In this document: piece after piece, positions 27,663 through 36,889 of the stretch
How the letters are laid out: each line of letters starts with the position of its first letter
Position numbering within the stretch: the stretch's first letter is position 1
Origin: RHKX01 sp046330415
GTDB lineage: Bacteria > Actinomycetota > Thermoleophilia > Solirubrobacterales > 70-9
Reading direction: 5' to 3'
Assembly: GCA_046330415.1 (NCBI GenBank)
Contig: JAXLSW010000018.1
Location: 67,223 to 131,222 of the forward strand
DNA: 64,000 bases
Program-made: the position numbers and the translations under genes
Notes under the pieces: generated by a model
Database searches by the model: none
The model's input: the letters and a program-made list of their open reading frames with translations, nothing else
Told to the model about the DNA's origin: nothing

Positions 27663-28067
27663 ATGGAAGCTCTCGCCGCCGCCCTGCTCCTGGCGCTCCT
27701 CCTCGTCGTGGTCAAGTACATCGCCTACCGGTCGACCCATCCGCACACCGCCGCCGACCTCGAGGCGGCGCGGAAGGAGTCGGTCCGGATCAGCCGCGCC
27801 ACCCGCGGCGGCAAGGCCTACGAGAACCTCGTCCCGTTCCTGCCCGAGTTCGAGGAGCGGTTCGACCGCGAGGACGCCCGCTTCCTCGGCGCCCCCATCG
27901 ACCTGATCGTCTTCGACGGCCTCTCCGACCCTGAGAGGGGGCTCCGGGAGATCGTCTTCGTCGAGATCAAGAGCGGCCGGCCGACGCTCTCCCCTCGGGA
28001 GAAGGCCGTCAGGGAAGTGGTCGAGGACGGGCGCGTCCGCTGGGAGCGGATCGTCCTCGGCCGCTGA
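27663..28067 (+). CDS. Holliday-junction-resolvase-like nuclease-fold protein with membrane anchor
   Basis: 134 residues. A hydrophobic N-terminal segment (ALAAALLLALLLVVVKYIAY) is followed by a restriction-endonuclease-like core. FLGAPIDLIVFDGLSD, then EIVFVEIKSGRPTLSPREKAV, gives the D...ExK metal-binding arrangement of the PF10107 type. The membrane segment is usual for this family. Its true substrate is unknown. TACGAT lies 6 bases before the ATG. A strong hairpin follows. Confidence 0.7.
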   Translation: MEALAAALLLALLLVVVKYIAYRSTHPHTAADLEAARKESVRISRATRGGKAYENLVPFLPEFEERFDREDARFLGAPIDLIVFDGLSDPERGLREIVFVEIKSGRPTLSPREKAVREVVEDGRVRWERIVLGR

Positions 28068-28146
28068 GCGGCTGAGCGGCGAGTCCCGCTAGCTGAGCGA
28101 TTCCACGGAACCGCCGCGGAACCGCCGTGGGCTCCTTCGCTCCACC

Positions 28147-28186
28147 AGGGGTGACGGAGACCACGATCCTGGTCTGAGTCACCCCT
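28147..28186. terminator. Strong hairpin after the nuclease-like gene
   Basis: AGGGGTGAC (28147-28155) and AGACCA (28158-28163) pair with TGGTCT (28170-28175) and GTCACCCCT (28178-28186). That is 15 base pairs with one 2x2 internal loop and a 6-base loop. It lies between convergent genes in a 271-base gap (28068-28338) where I see no gene. Confidence 0.65.
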
Positions 28187-28338
28187 GCCCCGCTGACGTT
28201 GGGCTGACGAGGGCGCCGCTGCCCTCTGCGCACGGACCGGCGCTCGTCTTCTCACCCTCGCTGCCTGCATCTCGCTCGACCACAGGCTCGGGCGTCCGAG
28301 CCGGGCTCTGGTCGACTACGTCGCCTGAGCTCGTGGAA

Positions 28339-28749
28339 TCAACCACCCTCGGACTTCCGGAGCACGTACCACTCCGTGAACTCATGACAGCGGCCCTCCT
28401 CGTCGAAGCGCATGACGAAGCAGTTGTCGTAGGTCCTCACGAACGGGCCGCCGGGTTCCTCGGAGTAGCGGCTCTCGCCGACGGCGACCGCGATGTCGCC
28501 GTCAACGGCGACCGTCCGGTAGCTCGCGTCGTACGTCCCCGGCTCGTCGCGGTCGGAGACTGGGTCGGAGGTGTCCTCCCCCATCCAGGAGGCGACGACC
28601 GGGTCCCGGCCGATGATCGGCTCGTCGGCGGGGTGGTAGCGGTAGGCGATGTCCTCGCTGAAGAGAGCCGCGATGTCGTCTCGGTCGTAGCTCTTCCAGG
28701 CGGCGACGTAGTCGGCGAGCCAGCGGTCGATTGAGTCGCGATCGGGCAT
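28339..28749 (-). CDS. SnoaL/NTF2-like small protein
   Basis: 136 residues with the cone-shaped SnoaL/NTF2 pattern. WLADYVAAWKSYDRDDIAALFSEDIAYRYHP is typical, then alternating strands ending FTEWYVLR. Members bind small ligands or act as isomerases and cyclases, and the role here is unknown. ATG follows GGAGGAG. It is 24 bases downstream of the FAD oxidoreductase gene and probably co-transcribed. Confidence 0.75.
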   Translation of the reverse strand: MPDRDSIDRWLADYVAAWKSYDRDDIAALFSEDIAYRYHPADEPIIGRDPVVASWMGEDTSDPVSDRDEPGTYDASYRTVAVDGDIAVAVGESRYSEEPGGPFVRTYDNCFVMRFDEEGRCHEFTEWYVLRKSEGG

Positions 28750-28773
28750 CTCGGCTCCTCCCTGGGCCCGGGC

Positions 28774-30171
28774 CTAACGCCCGACGTGGATCCCCATCTT
28801 CTCGGGGATACCGCTGACCATCCGCGTGATCGGCCCGGGGACGCGATCCTCCTCCTCGGCAAGCTCCTTGCGCAGGATCGCGCGGCGGATCACGGTGCCG
28901 CCGGCGAAGCGGAAGGGCTCAGGTGGGACGCGGACGCGCGGAGGGTCGACGATCGCGAGGCGCGAGTACTCGTCGTCGGCTCCGAGGGCGAGGGAGGCCA
29001 GCGCCCGGCCGACCATCTGCGAAGGCCCGACGCCGTTGCCGGTGTAGCCGAAGCCCGCGAAGGTGCGCTCTCCGGTCGAGCGGATCACGGGCACGTGCGT
29101 CGGTGAGACGTCGATCGGACCGCCCCAGGCGTGGTCGATGCGACGGCCGGCGAGTTGCGGGAAGAAGCGCCGCAGGTGCTCGGCCACCTGGGCGGCCATG
29201 TCGCGATCGATCTCGGCGCGGCCGCTCAGCCGCGCTCCGCGGACGATCCGTCCCCCTCCCCATCCGAAGGCGATCCGATCGTCTCGGGTGGTGCGGAAGT
29301 AATGGACCATCGCGCGCGAGTCGGTGATGCACTCGCCTCCGCGCCAGCCGAGCTCGTCGATCAGGCCGGGGACCGGTTCGGTGATGACCATGTGGCTCGA
29401 GGTCGCCGTCAGCGCGCGCCGCAGGGGCCGGAAGCGGAGGAGGGAGCTGCCCGCGGCGAGAACGCAGGCCTTCGCCCGGACCGTGCCCGTTCCCGAATCG
29501 GCCATGACCTCGCCGCCCTTCTCGGTGACCGAGCGGACCAGCGAGTGCTCGTGGATGGCGACGCCCGCCTCGAGCAGCCGCCGCCGTAGGCCCTCGGCGA
29601 GCCTGGCCGGCTGGACCGTCGCTCCCTGCGAGTAGTAGGCGGATGCGCGGAAGAGCGGCGAGGCGCAGCGGGCGGCGGTCGCCTCGCGGTCGAGCTCCTC
29701 GACTCGCGACCCCTCGCCGAGCTCCTCACACGAGCTGACGATCGCCGACCAGGTGGAGTCGAAGTGGGGAGCCGTCGAGGCCTGCAGATAACCGCCGGGG
29801 GTGAACCACGCATCGACGTCGTGCTCCTCGCACCAGGCCCCGATCTGGCCCACCGACTCGCCGGCGGCGCGGGCGACGGCGAGGGCGTCCTCGTCGCTGA
29901 ACATCGCCCGCATCGTCGGCAGGCTGAACCACATCGAGTTGACGAAACCCCCGTTGCGCCCGCTCGGGCCGAAGCCGCACTGATCGGCCTCGAGGAGGAC
30001 GACCTCGGCGTCGGGCTCACGCTCCTTGATGCGCCAGGCCGCCCACATGCCGGTGTAGCCACCGCCGATCACGACGACGTCGGCGCCGCGGCTCTCGGTC
30101 AGCGGCGGCAGCGGCTCTCGGTCGGAGAGGCCCGCTTCGGCGATCCAGTAGCCGTGCGCGTCGTGCCGCAT
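28774..30171 (-). CDS. FAD-dependent amine/amino acid oxidase (DadA/PuuB-like)
   Basis: 465 residues of the DAO family. The FAD-binding site is VVVIGGGYTGMWAAWRIKE, with the follow-up GPSGRNGGFVNS. RTFAGFGYTGNGVG near the end matches gamma-glutamylputrescine oxidase-like proteins. It would oxidise an amine or amino acid to the imine with peroxide release. A link to the polyamine genes is possible but it is 14 kb away. CATACT lies 9 bases before the ATG, suggesting a leaderless mRNA. Confidence 0.8.
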   Translation of the reverse strand: MRHDAHGYWIAEAGLSDREPLPPLTESRGADVVVIGGGYTGMWAAWRIKEREPDAEVVLLEADQCGFGPSGRNGGFVNSMWFSLPTMRAMFSDEDALAVARAAGESVGQIGAWCEEHDVDAWFTPGGYLQASTAPHFDSTWSAIVSSCEELGEGSRVEELDREATAARCASPLFRASAYYSQGATVQPARLAEGLRRRLLEAGVAIHEHSLVRSVTEKGGEVMADSGTGTVRAKACVLAAGSSLLRFRPLRRALTATSSHMVITEPVPGLIDELGWRGGECITDSRAMVHYFRTTRDDRIAFGWGGGRIVRGARLSGRAEIDRDMAAQVAEHLRRFFPQLAGRRIDHAWGGPIDVSPTHVPVIRSTGERTFAGFGYTGNGVGPSQMVGRALASLALGADDEYSRLAIVDPPRVRVPPEPFRFAGGTVIRRAILRKELAEEEDRVPGPITRMVSGIPEKMGIHVGR

Positions 30172-30213
30172 GCAGGTCGCAGTATGAGGGAGCGGGTGAG
30201 CGGGTGGGGTCGG

Positions 30214-32400
30214 CTATTCCGCCGGCGAGGGCGAGTGGGCTTCCGCCGCGCGCCCGGCGCTGCGCTCGATGAGCGCCTGCTGGACGCTGAAGGGCTCCTC
30301 GCCCGCGGCCGGCCGCCGGCGCGTCCACCCGCCCTCCGCGTCGAGCGTCCAGGCCCCCGCGGTGTCGTCGAGGCTGAGCTCGAGGATGTCGACCATCTCC
30401 GCCTGTACCGAGGGGTCCTCGATCGGGATGATCAGCTCGATCCGCTTGTAGAGGTTTCGCGGCATCAGGTCGGCGGAGCCGGTGTACACGCGCCGCTCGT
30501 CGCCGCGCTCGAAGCAGTAGATGCGCGAGTGCTCGAGGAAGCGGCCGAGGACGGAGATGACCTCGATGTTCTCGGAGACGCCCGGAACGCCCGGGGTCAG
30601 CGCGCAGATCCCGCGCACGTTGAGCTCGATCGGAACTCCCGCCTGCGAGGCGCGGTAGAGCGCCCGGATCATCGCCGGGTCGAGCAGCGAGTTCATCTTC
30701 ATCCGGATCCGCGAGGGCTTCTCCGGCGAGTGTGACTCGATGGTCGCGTCGATCTCCGCGAGCAGGCCGCTGGCGATGTTGTAGGGAGCGATCAGCGCCT
30801 TTCGATAGCCCTGCGGACGCGCGTAGCCGGTCAGGTGGTTGAACATCTCGGCGATGTCGGCGCAGATGTCGGGATCGGTCGTGAAGAGGCCGAGATCGGT
30901 GTAGAGCCGCGCGGTCTTCGGGTTGTAGTTGCCGGTACCCACGTGGGCGTAGTGGCGGACGCCATCGCCCTCGCGGCGCGCGATCAGCACGCACTTGGCG
31001 TGCGTCTTCATCGCCGGGATGCCGTAGACGACATGAACCCCGGCCTTCTCCAGCTTCTTCGCCCAGGTGATGTTGGCCTGCTCGTCGAAGCGGGCCTTCA
31101 GCTCCACCATGCAGACCGCCTGGATCCCGCGCTCGGAGGCCGAGATCAGCGCCGGGACGAGCGGCGAGTCGTCGCTGGTCCGGTACACGGTCTGCTTGAT
31201 CGCAAGCACGTCCGGGTCGGCGACGGCCTGGCGGACGAACGCCTCGACCGAGGTCGTGAACGAGTCGTAGGGGTGATGGACGAGGATGTCGCCCTCGCGC
31301 ATCGCGGCGAGGATGTCGCCCTCGCCCTCCGGCCCCTGCAGCACCGCCTGGGTGACGCTCGAGAAGGGGCTGAAGCGGAGGTCGCCGTGCCCAGCCACCC
31401 CGGCGACGTCGAAGAGGTCGTCGTGGCCGATCCAGCCGTCGATCACGTAGACCTGGCCGGGCTGGGTGTTGAGGAGCCCCTCGAGGCGCTCGAGCAGGTG
31501 CTGGTCGAGATCGCTGGAGACCTCGAGGCGGATCACCTCGCCGAAGCGGCGGCGGCGGATCTCCTCCTCGACCGCCTGGCGGAGGTCGTCGGCCTCGTCG
31601 GAGACGTCGTAGTCGGTGTCGCGGGTGACGCGGAAGAGCGTGTGCCCGACGACCTCCATTCCCGGGAACAGCGACTCGAGGTTGTTGGAGATCACCTCCT
31701 CGAGCGGCACGAAGGTCGAGCCGTCGCCGATAGGCAGGAAGCGGCGCAGCAGCTCCTTCGGGACCTTGACGCGAGCGAGGACCTCGGACTCCTGCTCGGG
31801 GTCACGCAGGATCACCAGCAGGCTCAGCGACAGGTTCGAGATGTAGGGGAAGGGACGGCCGACGCCGAAGACGAGCGGGGTGAGCGCCGGGAACACCTGG
31901 CGCTCGAACATCTCGTCGATCTCGCGCCGCTCCTCGGCGTTCGCCTCCACGTAGGTGACGATCCGGATGCCCTCGTCCTCGAGCTTCGGCAGCAGCTCAC
32001 CGACGAAGCAGCTCTCGATCCGCTCGCGCTGGGCGATCGCGAGCTCGCGGATCGTCTCGAGCTGCTCGACGGGCTTCATCCCATCGGCGCCGGCGGGAAG
32101 CGAGGCGGCGACCTGATCGTGAAGGTCGGCGACGCGGACCATGAAGAACTCGTCGAGGTTGGACTCCCAGATCGCGCAGAACTTGAGGCGCTCGAGGACC
32201 GGGATCGACTCGTCCTCGGCGAGCTGCAGGACGCGGTCGTTGAAGGCCATCCAGGAGACCTCGCGGTTGATCAGGAGGTCGGGATCCTCGAGGTCGACAA
32301 CCGGCACGGACGGCGCCGCGGGTGCTACGGGTGCACCGTTCTCACTCGACCCCGCCGGCTCGCTCGGCTCGGTCGGCTCTGTCTCCACGCCGGACTCCAT
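30214..32400 (-). CDS. ppk1: Polyphosphate kinase 1
   Basis: About 728 residues from the ATG at 32400. LINREVSWMAFNDRVLQLAED and AIWESNLDEFFMVR form the N domain. The phosphohistidine region reads KTHAKCVLIARR with HVGTGNYNPKTARLYTDLGL, and YTGSADLMPRNLYKRIEL closes the catalytic core. It makes polyphosphate from ATP reversibly. The open frame extends 60 codons further, but the promoter-like pair at 32414-32442 and conserved homology favour this start. Confidence 0.93.
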   Translation of the reverse strand: MESGVETEPTEPSEPAGSSENGAPVAPAAPSVPVVDLEDPDLLINREVSWMAFNDRVLQLAEDESIPVLERLKFCAIWESNLDEFFMVRVADLHDQVAASLPAGADGMKPVEQLETIRELAIAQRERIESCFVGELLPKLEDEGIRIVTYVEANAEERREIDEMFERQVFPALTPLVFGVGRPFPYISNLSLSLLVILRDPEQESEVLARVKVPKELLRRFLPIGDGSTFVPLEEVISNNLESLFPGMEVVGHTLFRVTRDTDYDVSDEADDLRQAVEEEIRRRRFGEVIRLEVSSDLDQHLLERLEGLLNTQPGQVYVIDGWIGHDDLFDVAGVAGHGDLRFSPFSSVTQAVLQGPEGEGDILAAMREGDILVHHPYDSFTTSVEAFVRQAVADPDVLAIKQTVYRTSDDSPLVPALISASERGIQAVCMVELKARFDEQANITWAKKLEKAGVHVVYGIPAMKTHAKCVLIARREGDGVRHYAHVGTGNYNPKTARLYTDLGLFTTDPDICADIAEMFNHLTGYARPQGYRKALIAPYNIASGLLAEIDATIESHSPEKPSRIRMKMNSLLDPAMIRALYRASQAGVPIELNVRGICALTPGVPGVSENIEVISVLGRFLEHSRIYCFERGDERRVYTGSADLMPRNLYKRIELIIPIEDPSVQAEMVDILELSLDDTAGAWTLDAEGGWTRRRPAAGEEPFSVQQALIERSAGRAAEAHSPSPAE

Positions 32401-32413
32401 CTGGACATCGACC

Positions 32414-32442
32414 ACTGTAGGGAAAGCCCGCGGCCCTGCCAA
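32414..32442 (-). promoter_or_regulatory. Putative promoter of ppk1
   Basis: On the minus strand TTGGCA (32437-32442), a 17-base spacer and TACAGT (32414-32419). Transcription would begin within about 7 bases of the chosen ATG. Confidence 0.4.
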
Positions 32443-32524
32443 TCCGGGCTGCCTACCGAATGGGATTCGTGCACGCATCCTCCCCGCGGCGTCCGCGACA
32501 CGGGCAAGGAAGGTGTGAAGGAGG

Positions 32525-34834
32525 TCAGACGACAGCGGGGACCAACGCGGTACGGGCCCCGCCCTCGTCGCGGGGAGCAAGCGCGAGAGCGTAGCCGTCG
32601 CCGAGCTGCCCGAGCGCCGTCGCCCAGCTCCGCCCCGAGGCGGCGGCGAGACCGCCGCGCGCGAGCCGCGCGTGCAGCGCCGGGCTGCGCACCAGCCGGA
32701 CGAGCTTGGCCGCCAGCTCGGTCGCGCTGGGCTCGCAGAGCAGGCCGCTGCGCCCGTCGTCGATCAGGTCGGCGGGGCCTCCGGCCCGGACCGCGAGCAC
32801 CGGGACACCGCTCGCCTGCGCCTCGACCACGACCTGCCCGTAGGTGTCGGTCTCGGAGGTGAACAGGAACGCGTCGGCGTCGGCGTAGGCGGTTGCAAGC
32901 TCATCGCCGGACAGCCAGCCGCGGAACTCCGCGGCGTCGCCGAGCCGCCGGCGCAGCCTCTCCTCCTCCGGCCCGCCACCCGCGAGCACGAGCTGCAGCC
33001 GCGGCTCCTCGACCCGGGCGAGGCGGAAGGCGTTGACGAGCAGGTCCACGCCCTTCTCGCGGGTGAGGCGACCCGCGTAGAGAACTTGGATGGGCCGCTC
33101 GCCGCGCCACTCGATGCCCTCGGGCCGGCGGCGCCTGGACGGGGAGAAGCGGGACGTGTCGACGCCGCGGATCCAGCGGGCGATCCGCTCTATCGGGACC
33201 CCGAGCTCCCCCAGCGAGGCGTCGGCGGCCGCGCTGGGCGAGAGCACCATCGCGCACTCGCGGTAGAGCATGCTCATCCCGAGCCCGGCCGTGAAGGCGA
33301 GCTCCTCGCTGCCGCTGCGCATCCGCGCGTAGGCGACGAACTCGGTGTGATGGCTGCCCAGAAGCGGCATCCCGGCGATCCGCGCGGTCAACGCGGCCGC
33401 GACCCCCGCAGGGCCGGGCGTGGCGACGTGGATGAGGTCGAATCGGCCCTCCGTCAGCGTCTCGATCAGACTCGGGAGGGAGGGCACCCCGACCCGCATC
33501 CCCTCGTACAGCGGCATCTCGATCTCGGCCGCGGCCGGCAGGCGCCGGTCGACGCCGCGGTCGGTACCGACCACCTCGACGTCGAAGCCCGCCACGCCGA
33601 GCTCGCGGATCCGCTCGATCGTGTGCGAGACCCCGTGCTGGGAGTCGATCGAATCGACGACGATCGCGACCCGCCGTCGTTCGCCGTCGCGACCGCGGAG
33701 CTTCGCGCGCTCGCCGGCGAGGAAGGTGGTCGCCGGCAGATAGGGGACGACCGGCATGCAGGCATCGAAGAGGTCGAGCAGGATTCCGGAGGAGGGGCTT
33801 CCGGAGGCGATCTCGGCGCTCAGCACGTCAGCCGTCTCGCGCAGTCGCGCATCGTGGACGGTCCGGGCGCGGCGGAAGAGGTCGCCGTGGGAGAAGCCGT
33901 CCTCCTGCATCAGCTCGATCAGCTCGCGGCCGTGAGGGAGCCCGACCGAGTCCAGCCATGCGGCCAGGAGCGCCTGCGCGTCGGAGGCGGTGAAGTCGGC
34001 GCCCTCCTCCCCGCTGCGCTGCCGTCCCTCGCCGACGACGCGCTCGATCAACCGCAGCACCGCGTCGGGCGCAGGGCGGGCGGGGTCGGAGTCGGTGAGC
34101 AGGCTTCGGGTCGCGATGGCGATCGCCGCGTGCGCCCACTTCGCGGCGCTCCCCTGTGCTCCCCCGGCGCTCGCCCGGCTGGCCATGACCTCAGCCAGGA
34201 ACTGCTGCGGGGTGGCGACTGTCGCGGTGGCGGTGTAGGTGCGGCCGATGTCGACGCCGGCGTGGTCGTCGGATCCCCCGACCCCGACGCTGCCGCGCGT
34301 GTCGACGTACAGCGCGGCGGGCTGATTGAGCTCGGCGGCGCGGGAACCGTTGCGGACCTCCCAGACGCCGAAGAGGTCGGCCAGCCGCCGCCGGTGGCGC
34401 GGCTCGAGCGGGGCCGCGACGGCATAGAAGGGGTGGGCGAGCGCGCACGCGATCTCGTTCCCATGCAGGTACTCCGCGCACTCCTCGACGCTCCTGGAGT
34501 GAGCCTGAAGCCACTCGTGATCGTCGGGCGTGATGTCGAAGCAGAGCACGTGCACGGCCTGCGGCTCGCCGGGGAAGGAAGCTGTCAGCTCCTCGGAGAC
34601 GAAGGTGCCCGGGAGGTGGGCGATCTCGAGGGCGCCGTCGATCGTGTCGTGGTCGGTGATGGTCACGAAGTCCATGCCCCGGCGCTTGGCGAGCTCGTAG
34701 ACCTCCTCGGGAGGGGTCGCGCACTCGGGGAGCCCGGCGCTGCGCTGCACCCCGAGCTTCGAGATCTGCGAGGCGGTCGAGTGGCAGTGGAGATCGGCGC
34801 GGCTGCTGGGCGTCGCCTGGTCGTTCGGGGTCAT
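32525..34834 (-). CDS. Fusion of a PHP phosphoesterase domain with a GT4 glycosyltransferase
   Basis: About 769 residues from the ATG at 34834 (GAGGGAGC upstream). Residues 12-270 are a PHP domain: DLHCHSTAS, TITDHDTIDGALEIA, HPFYAV and SDDHAG supply metal-binding His/Asp. Residues about 390-760 are a GT-B glycosyltransferase. VAIVVDSID...HGVSHTIERI starts the acceptor half, and LYAGRLTREKGVDLLVNAF, FTSETDTYGQVVVEAQASGVPV form the nucleotide-sugar half. The PHP part could hydrolyse a phosphoester while the other half transfers a sugar, perhaps in glycolipid synthesis. It precedes ppk1. The substrate is unknown. Confidence 0.8.
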   Translation of the reverse strand: MTPNDQATPSSRADLHCHSTASQISKLGVQRSAGLPECATPPEEVYELAKRRGMDFVTITDHDTIDGALEIAHLPGTFVSEELTASFPGEPQAVHVLCFDITPDDHEWLQAHSRSVEECAEYLHGNEIACALAHPFYAVAAPLEPRHRRRLADLFGVWEVRNGSRAAELNQPAALYVDTRGSVGVGGSDDHAGVDIGRTYTATATVATPQQFLAEVMASRASAGGAQGSAAKWAHAAIAIATRSLLTDSDPARPAPDAVLRLIERVVGEGRQRSGEEGADFTASDAQALLAAWLDSVGLPHGRELIELMQEDGFSHGDLFRRARTVHDARLRETADVLSAEIASGSPSSGILLDLFDACMPVVPYLPATTFLAGERAKLRGRDGERRRVAIVVDSIDSQHGVSHTIERIRELGVAGFDVEVVGTDRGVDRRLPAAAEIEMPLYEGMRVGVPSLPSLIETLTEGRFDLIHVATPGPAGVAAALTARIAGMPLLGSHHTEFVAYARMRSGSEELAFTAGLGMSMLYRECAMVLSPSAAADASLGELGVPIERIARWIRGVDTSRFSPSRRRRPEGIEWRGERPIQVLYAGRLTREKGVDLLVNAFRLARVEEPRLQLVLAGGGPEEERLRRRLGDAAEFRGWLSGDELATAYADADAFLFTSETDTYGQVVVEAQASGVPVLAVRAGGPADLIDDGRSGLLCEPSATELAAKLVRLVRSPALHARLARGGLAAASGRSWATALGQLGDGYALALAPRDEGGARTALVPAVV

Positions 34835-34895
34835 CGGTGCTCCCTCTTTCGCTTGAACCATCCATCAGGAGGTTCGATGCCGCCGGGCCCGCGCT

Positions 34896-34947
34896 CGTGA
34901 AAACCCTGCAAACGCGGAGTTACGAGATGGTGAAAGCCGCGGTGAAC
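34896..34947 (-). promoter_or_regulatory. Weak PHO-box-like repeats upstream of the PHP-glycosyltransferase gene
   Basis: On the minus strand GTTCACC (34947-34941) is followed by TTTCACC (34935-34929), and after 33 bases by TTTCACG (34902-34896). The first pair is 12 apart rather than 11, so this is a degenerate match. Confidence 0.3.
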
Positions 34948-35033
34948 GACCATCGAGATGCTCCAAACGGGAGAGATCGTCCCGTTCGTTGCATCTCGGA
35001 GAGCCGGAGGCGGGGCCCCGGTCTCCCCCGGGG

Positions 35034-35729
35034 CTAGATGCTCGTGCGCTCGGCGGCGGCGAGCTCCGCGGCGGCCTTCGCGGCGAGCTCCTCGGCTTCC
35101 CGCCGCGCACGCTCGGCGGCGGCGAGCGCGCGCCGGGCCCGATCGGCGCGCTCCGCCTGCCGGCGAACCTCGGCGGCGCGCTCCAGCTCCCGGTCGGCGG
35201 CGCGTTCGAGGGCGCGCCAGACGCCCTTGCGCTCGCACTCCTCCCAGAGCTCGGTGAAGCGATCGAAGAGCAGGGTGCGGCGGGCGAGCAGGTAGACCTC
35301 GAGGACCTCGAGCCCCCGGTAGGCGGTCCGGTGTGGGGCGCGCCCGGCGAGCGCCGGGTCGAGGTCCTCCTCGCCGACGGCGCGTCGCAGCACCGCCTCG
35401 GCGTCCTCGCCGCGCATCATCGCGCGGTGCTCGTGGAGCCGAGGCGTCATCACGTCGGCGTCGTGGACCTCGCCGAGCAGGTCCTGGATCTCCTTGGCGT
35501 TGCGGCGCGCGGTCGTCGCGGCGCGCCCGAAGCAGAAGCCGGTCGCCTCGAGCACGTAGCGCAGCCGCTTGGCGGCGATGCGCATGTCGTGCTGCTGAAG
35601 GGACTCGGTCGGGTCGAGCGCCTTCGGCGCGAACGACTGCAGCTCGCGCAGCCGCACCTTGACGATCTTCGCCGCGTTCTCACCGAACGGCCCCGTGGGG
35701 TCGAGCTTCTTGACGCGTCGGGCCTTCAC
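35034..35729 (-). CDS. CHAD-domain protein with charged C-terminal helix
   Basis: 231 residues. The CHAD helices carry conserved basic and histidine residues (QQHDMRIAAKRLRYVLEATG, LLGEVHDADVMTPRL). The last ~70 residues are a long Ala/Arg/Glu helix, probably coiled coil. CHAD domains bind polyphosphate. It starts by ATGA overlap with a second CHAD gene, so the two form an operon and may act as a pair. Confidence 0.85.
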   Translation of the reverse strand: MKARRVKKLDPTGPFGENAAKIVKVRLRELQSFAPKALDPTESLQQHDMRIAAKRLRYVLEATGFCFGRAATTARRNAKEIQDLLGEVHDADVMTPRLHEHRAMMRGEDAEAVLRRAVGEEDLDPALAGRAPHRTAYRGLEVLEVYLLARRTLLFDRFTELWEECERKGVWRALERAADRELERAAEVRRQAERADRARRALAAAERARREAEELAAKAAAELAAAERTSI

Positions 35730-36349
35730 GACTCCTCGCCCACCCCGGCGGTGTCGGTGTCGGCCTCGGCGTCGGCCTCGGGATCTGCCGGGGGTTCATC
35801 CGCCGGCACGACGGCCGGGCGCTCGGGCTCGGTCGCCTCCGCCGGCGAATCCGGCGAATCGTCCCCGCCGATGCCCTCGCGCGCGGCCGCGGCCAGCTTC
35901 AGCACCTCGTCGTGGATGAGCCGCAGGCGGGCGGGGTCGACGAAGGGCTCGAGCTCGACGTTGGCCTGCCGCTGCTCGTCACCGTAGCGCTCGACCAGGG
36001 ACTGGATGCCGGGGCGGTCGGGCGCGGGCATCGCGGCGGCGAAGGCGTCCAGCGCCTCGATCGCGACGTCGCGATCACGCCGCTCGCCGAGCGCGTCGGC
36101 AAGCGCCTTGACCTGCTTGAGGACGCGCTTCTCGTCCTCCTTCGGGAAACACGGCCAGAAGATCTCGATCGCCGCGCGCAGCCGTCGCGTCGCCACCCGC
36201 ATCGAGTGCACGCCCTCGATCTCCTCCATGTCGAGGACGTTCTGGGAGTGCTCGATGAGCTCCGCGACCCGCACCTCCAGCACCCTTGCCGCAACCTCTC
36301 CGTACGGGAGGTCGGTGGTCAATCCGGGGATGTCCCTGGCCTTCGCCAT
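35726..36349 (-). CDS. CHAD-domain protein with acidic tail
   Basis: 207 residues from the ATG at 36349. The CHAD motif reads GVHSMRVATRRLRAAIEIFWP followed by ALADALGERRDRDVAIEAL. The C-terminus is disordered and very acidic (repeated EAD, DTD). An in-frame extension upstream to 36673 is antisense to the CYTH gene and rejected. Divergent from the CYTH gene and coupled to the next CHAD gene, it belongs to a polyphosphate cluster. Confidence 0.88.
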   Translation of the reverse strand: MAKARDIPGLTTDLPYGEVAARVLEVRVAELIEHSQNVLDMEEIEGVHSMRVATRRLRAAIEIFWPCFPKEDEKRVLKQVKALADALGERRDRDVAIEALDAFAAAMPAPDRPGIQSLVERYGDEQRQANVELEPFVDPARLRLIHDEVLKLAAAAREGIGGDDSPDSPAEATEPERPAVVPADEPPADPEADAEADTDTAGVGEES

Positions 36350-36410
36350 GTGCGTCCGCGAGACTAGTGGTAGGTCGATCGAGGCGACCGGGTCAGAGCG
36401 AGAGGGTCGG

Positions 36411-36884
36411 ATGAGCGAGGAGATCGAGCGCAAGTTCCTGGTCGGCGATCCCGCCGAGGGAACCCGTGCGGCCTCACGATCGGAGCCGATTGCGCAGGGG
36501 TACCTGGCGGTCGATCCGGCGGGTGCCGAGGTCCGCGTACGGCGCCGAGGTGACTCCACCGTGCTGACCGTCAAGCGCGGCAGCGGCGAGCGCCGCGACG
36601 AGGTCGAGTTCGCGATCGGCGCTGAGGAGTTCGAGCGACTCTGGGAGCTGACCTCGGGACGGCGCGTGAGCAAGCGGCGCCACTACGTCGAGGCGGGAGG
36701 GCTCATCTGCGAGATCGACGTCTACGAGGGCGGGCTCACGGGCCTGGTCGTGGTCGAGGTCGAGTTCCCCTCCATCGAGGCGGCGCGCGCATTCACTCCC
36801 CCGGAATGGTTCGGGCGCGAGCTCACCGGTGACTCGCGCTACTCGAACGCGGCCCTCGCGCTCGAGGGCATCCCGGCGGACTGA
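36411..36884 (+). CDS. CYTH-domain triphosphatase-like protein
   Basis: 157 residues. The N-terminal ExExK motif appears as EIERKFLV, followed by alternating charged strands such as EVRVRRRGDSTVLTVKRG, lining the CYTH tunnel. Members cleave triphosphate, including inorganic triphosphate, or form cyclic nucleotides. Single-domain CYTH beside CHAD genes suggests inorganic triphosphate or polyphosphate turnover. Its end is 5 bases from the convergent exopolyphosphatase gene. Confidence 0.88.
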   Translation: MSEEIERKFLVGDPAEGTRAASRSEPIAQGYLAVDPAGAEVRVRRRGDSTVLTVKRGSGERRDEVEFAIGAEEFERLWELTSGRRVSKRRHYVEAGGLICEIDVYEGGLTGLVVVEVEFPSIEAARAFTPPEWFGRELTGDSRYSNAALALEGIPAD

Positions 36885-36889
36885 GCCGC

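Noticed and set aside
28068..28338. Possible tRNA or small gene
   Set aside because: The structured part is a single long hairpin without cloverleaf arms or an acceptor end, and no frame shows coding character.
30835..32862. 675-codon plus-strand ORF
   Set aside because: Antisense to ppk1 and the PHP-glycosyltransferase gene. No family motifs; arises from codon bias on the other strand.
36350..36673. Extension of the second CHAD gene to 36673
   Set aside because: It is antisense to the CYTH gene and lacks helical CHAD sequence. The ATG at 36349 starts the conserved part.
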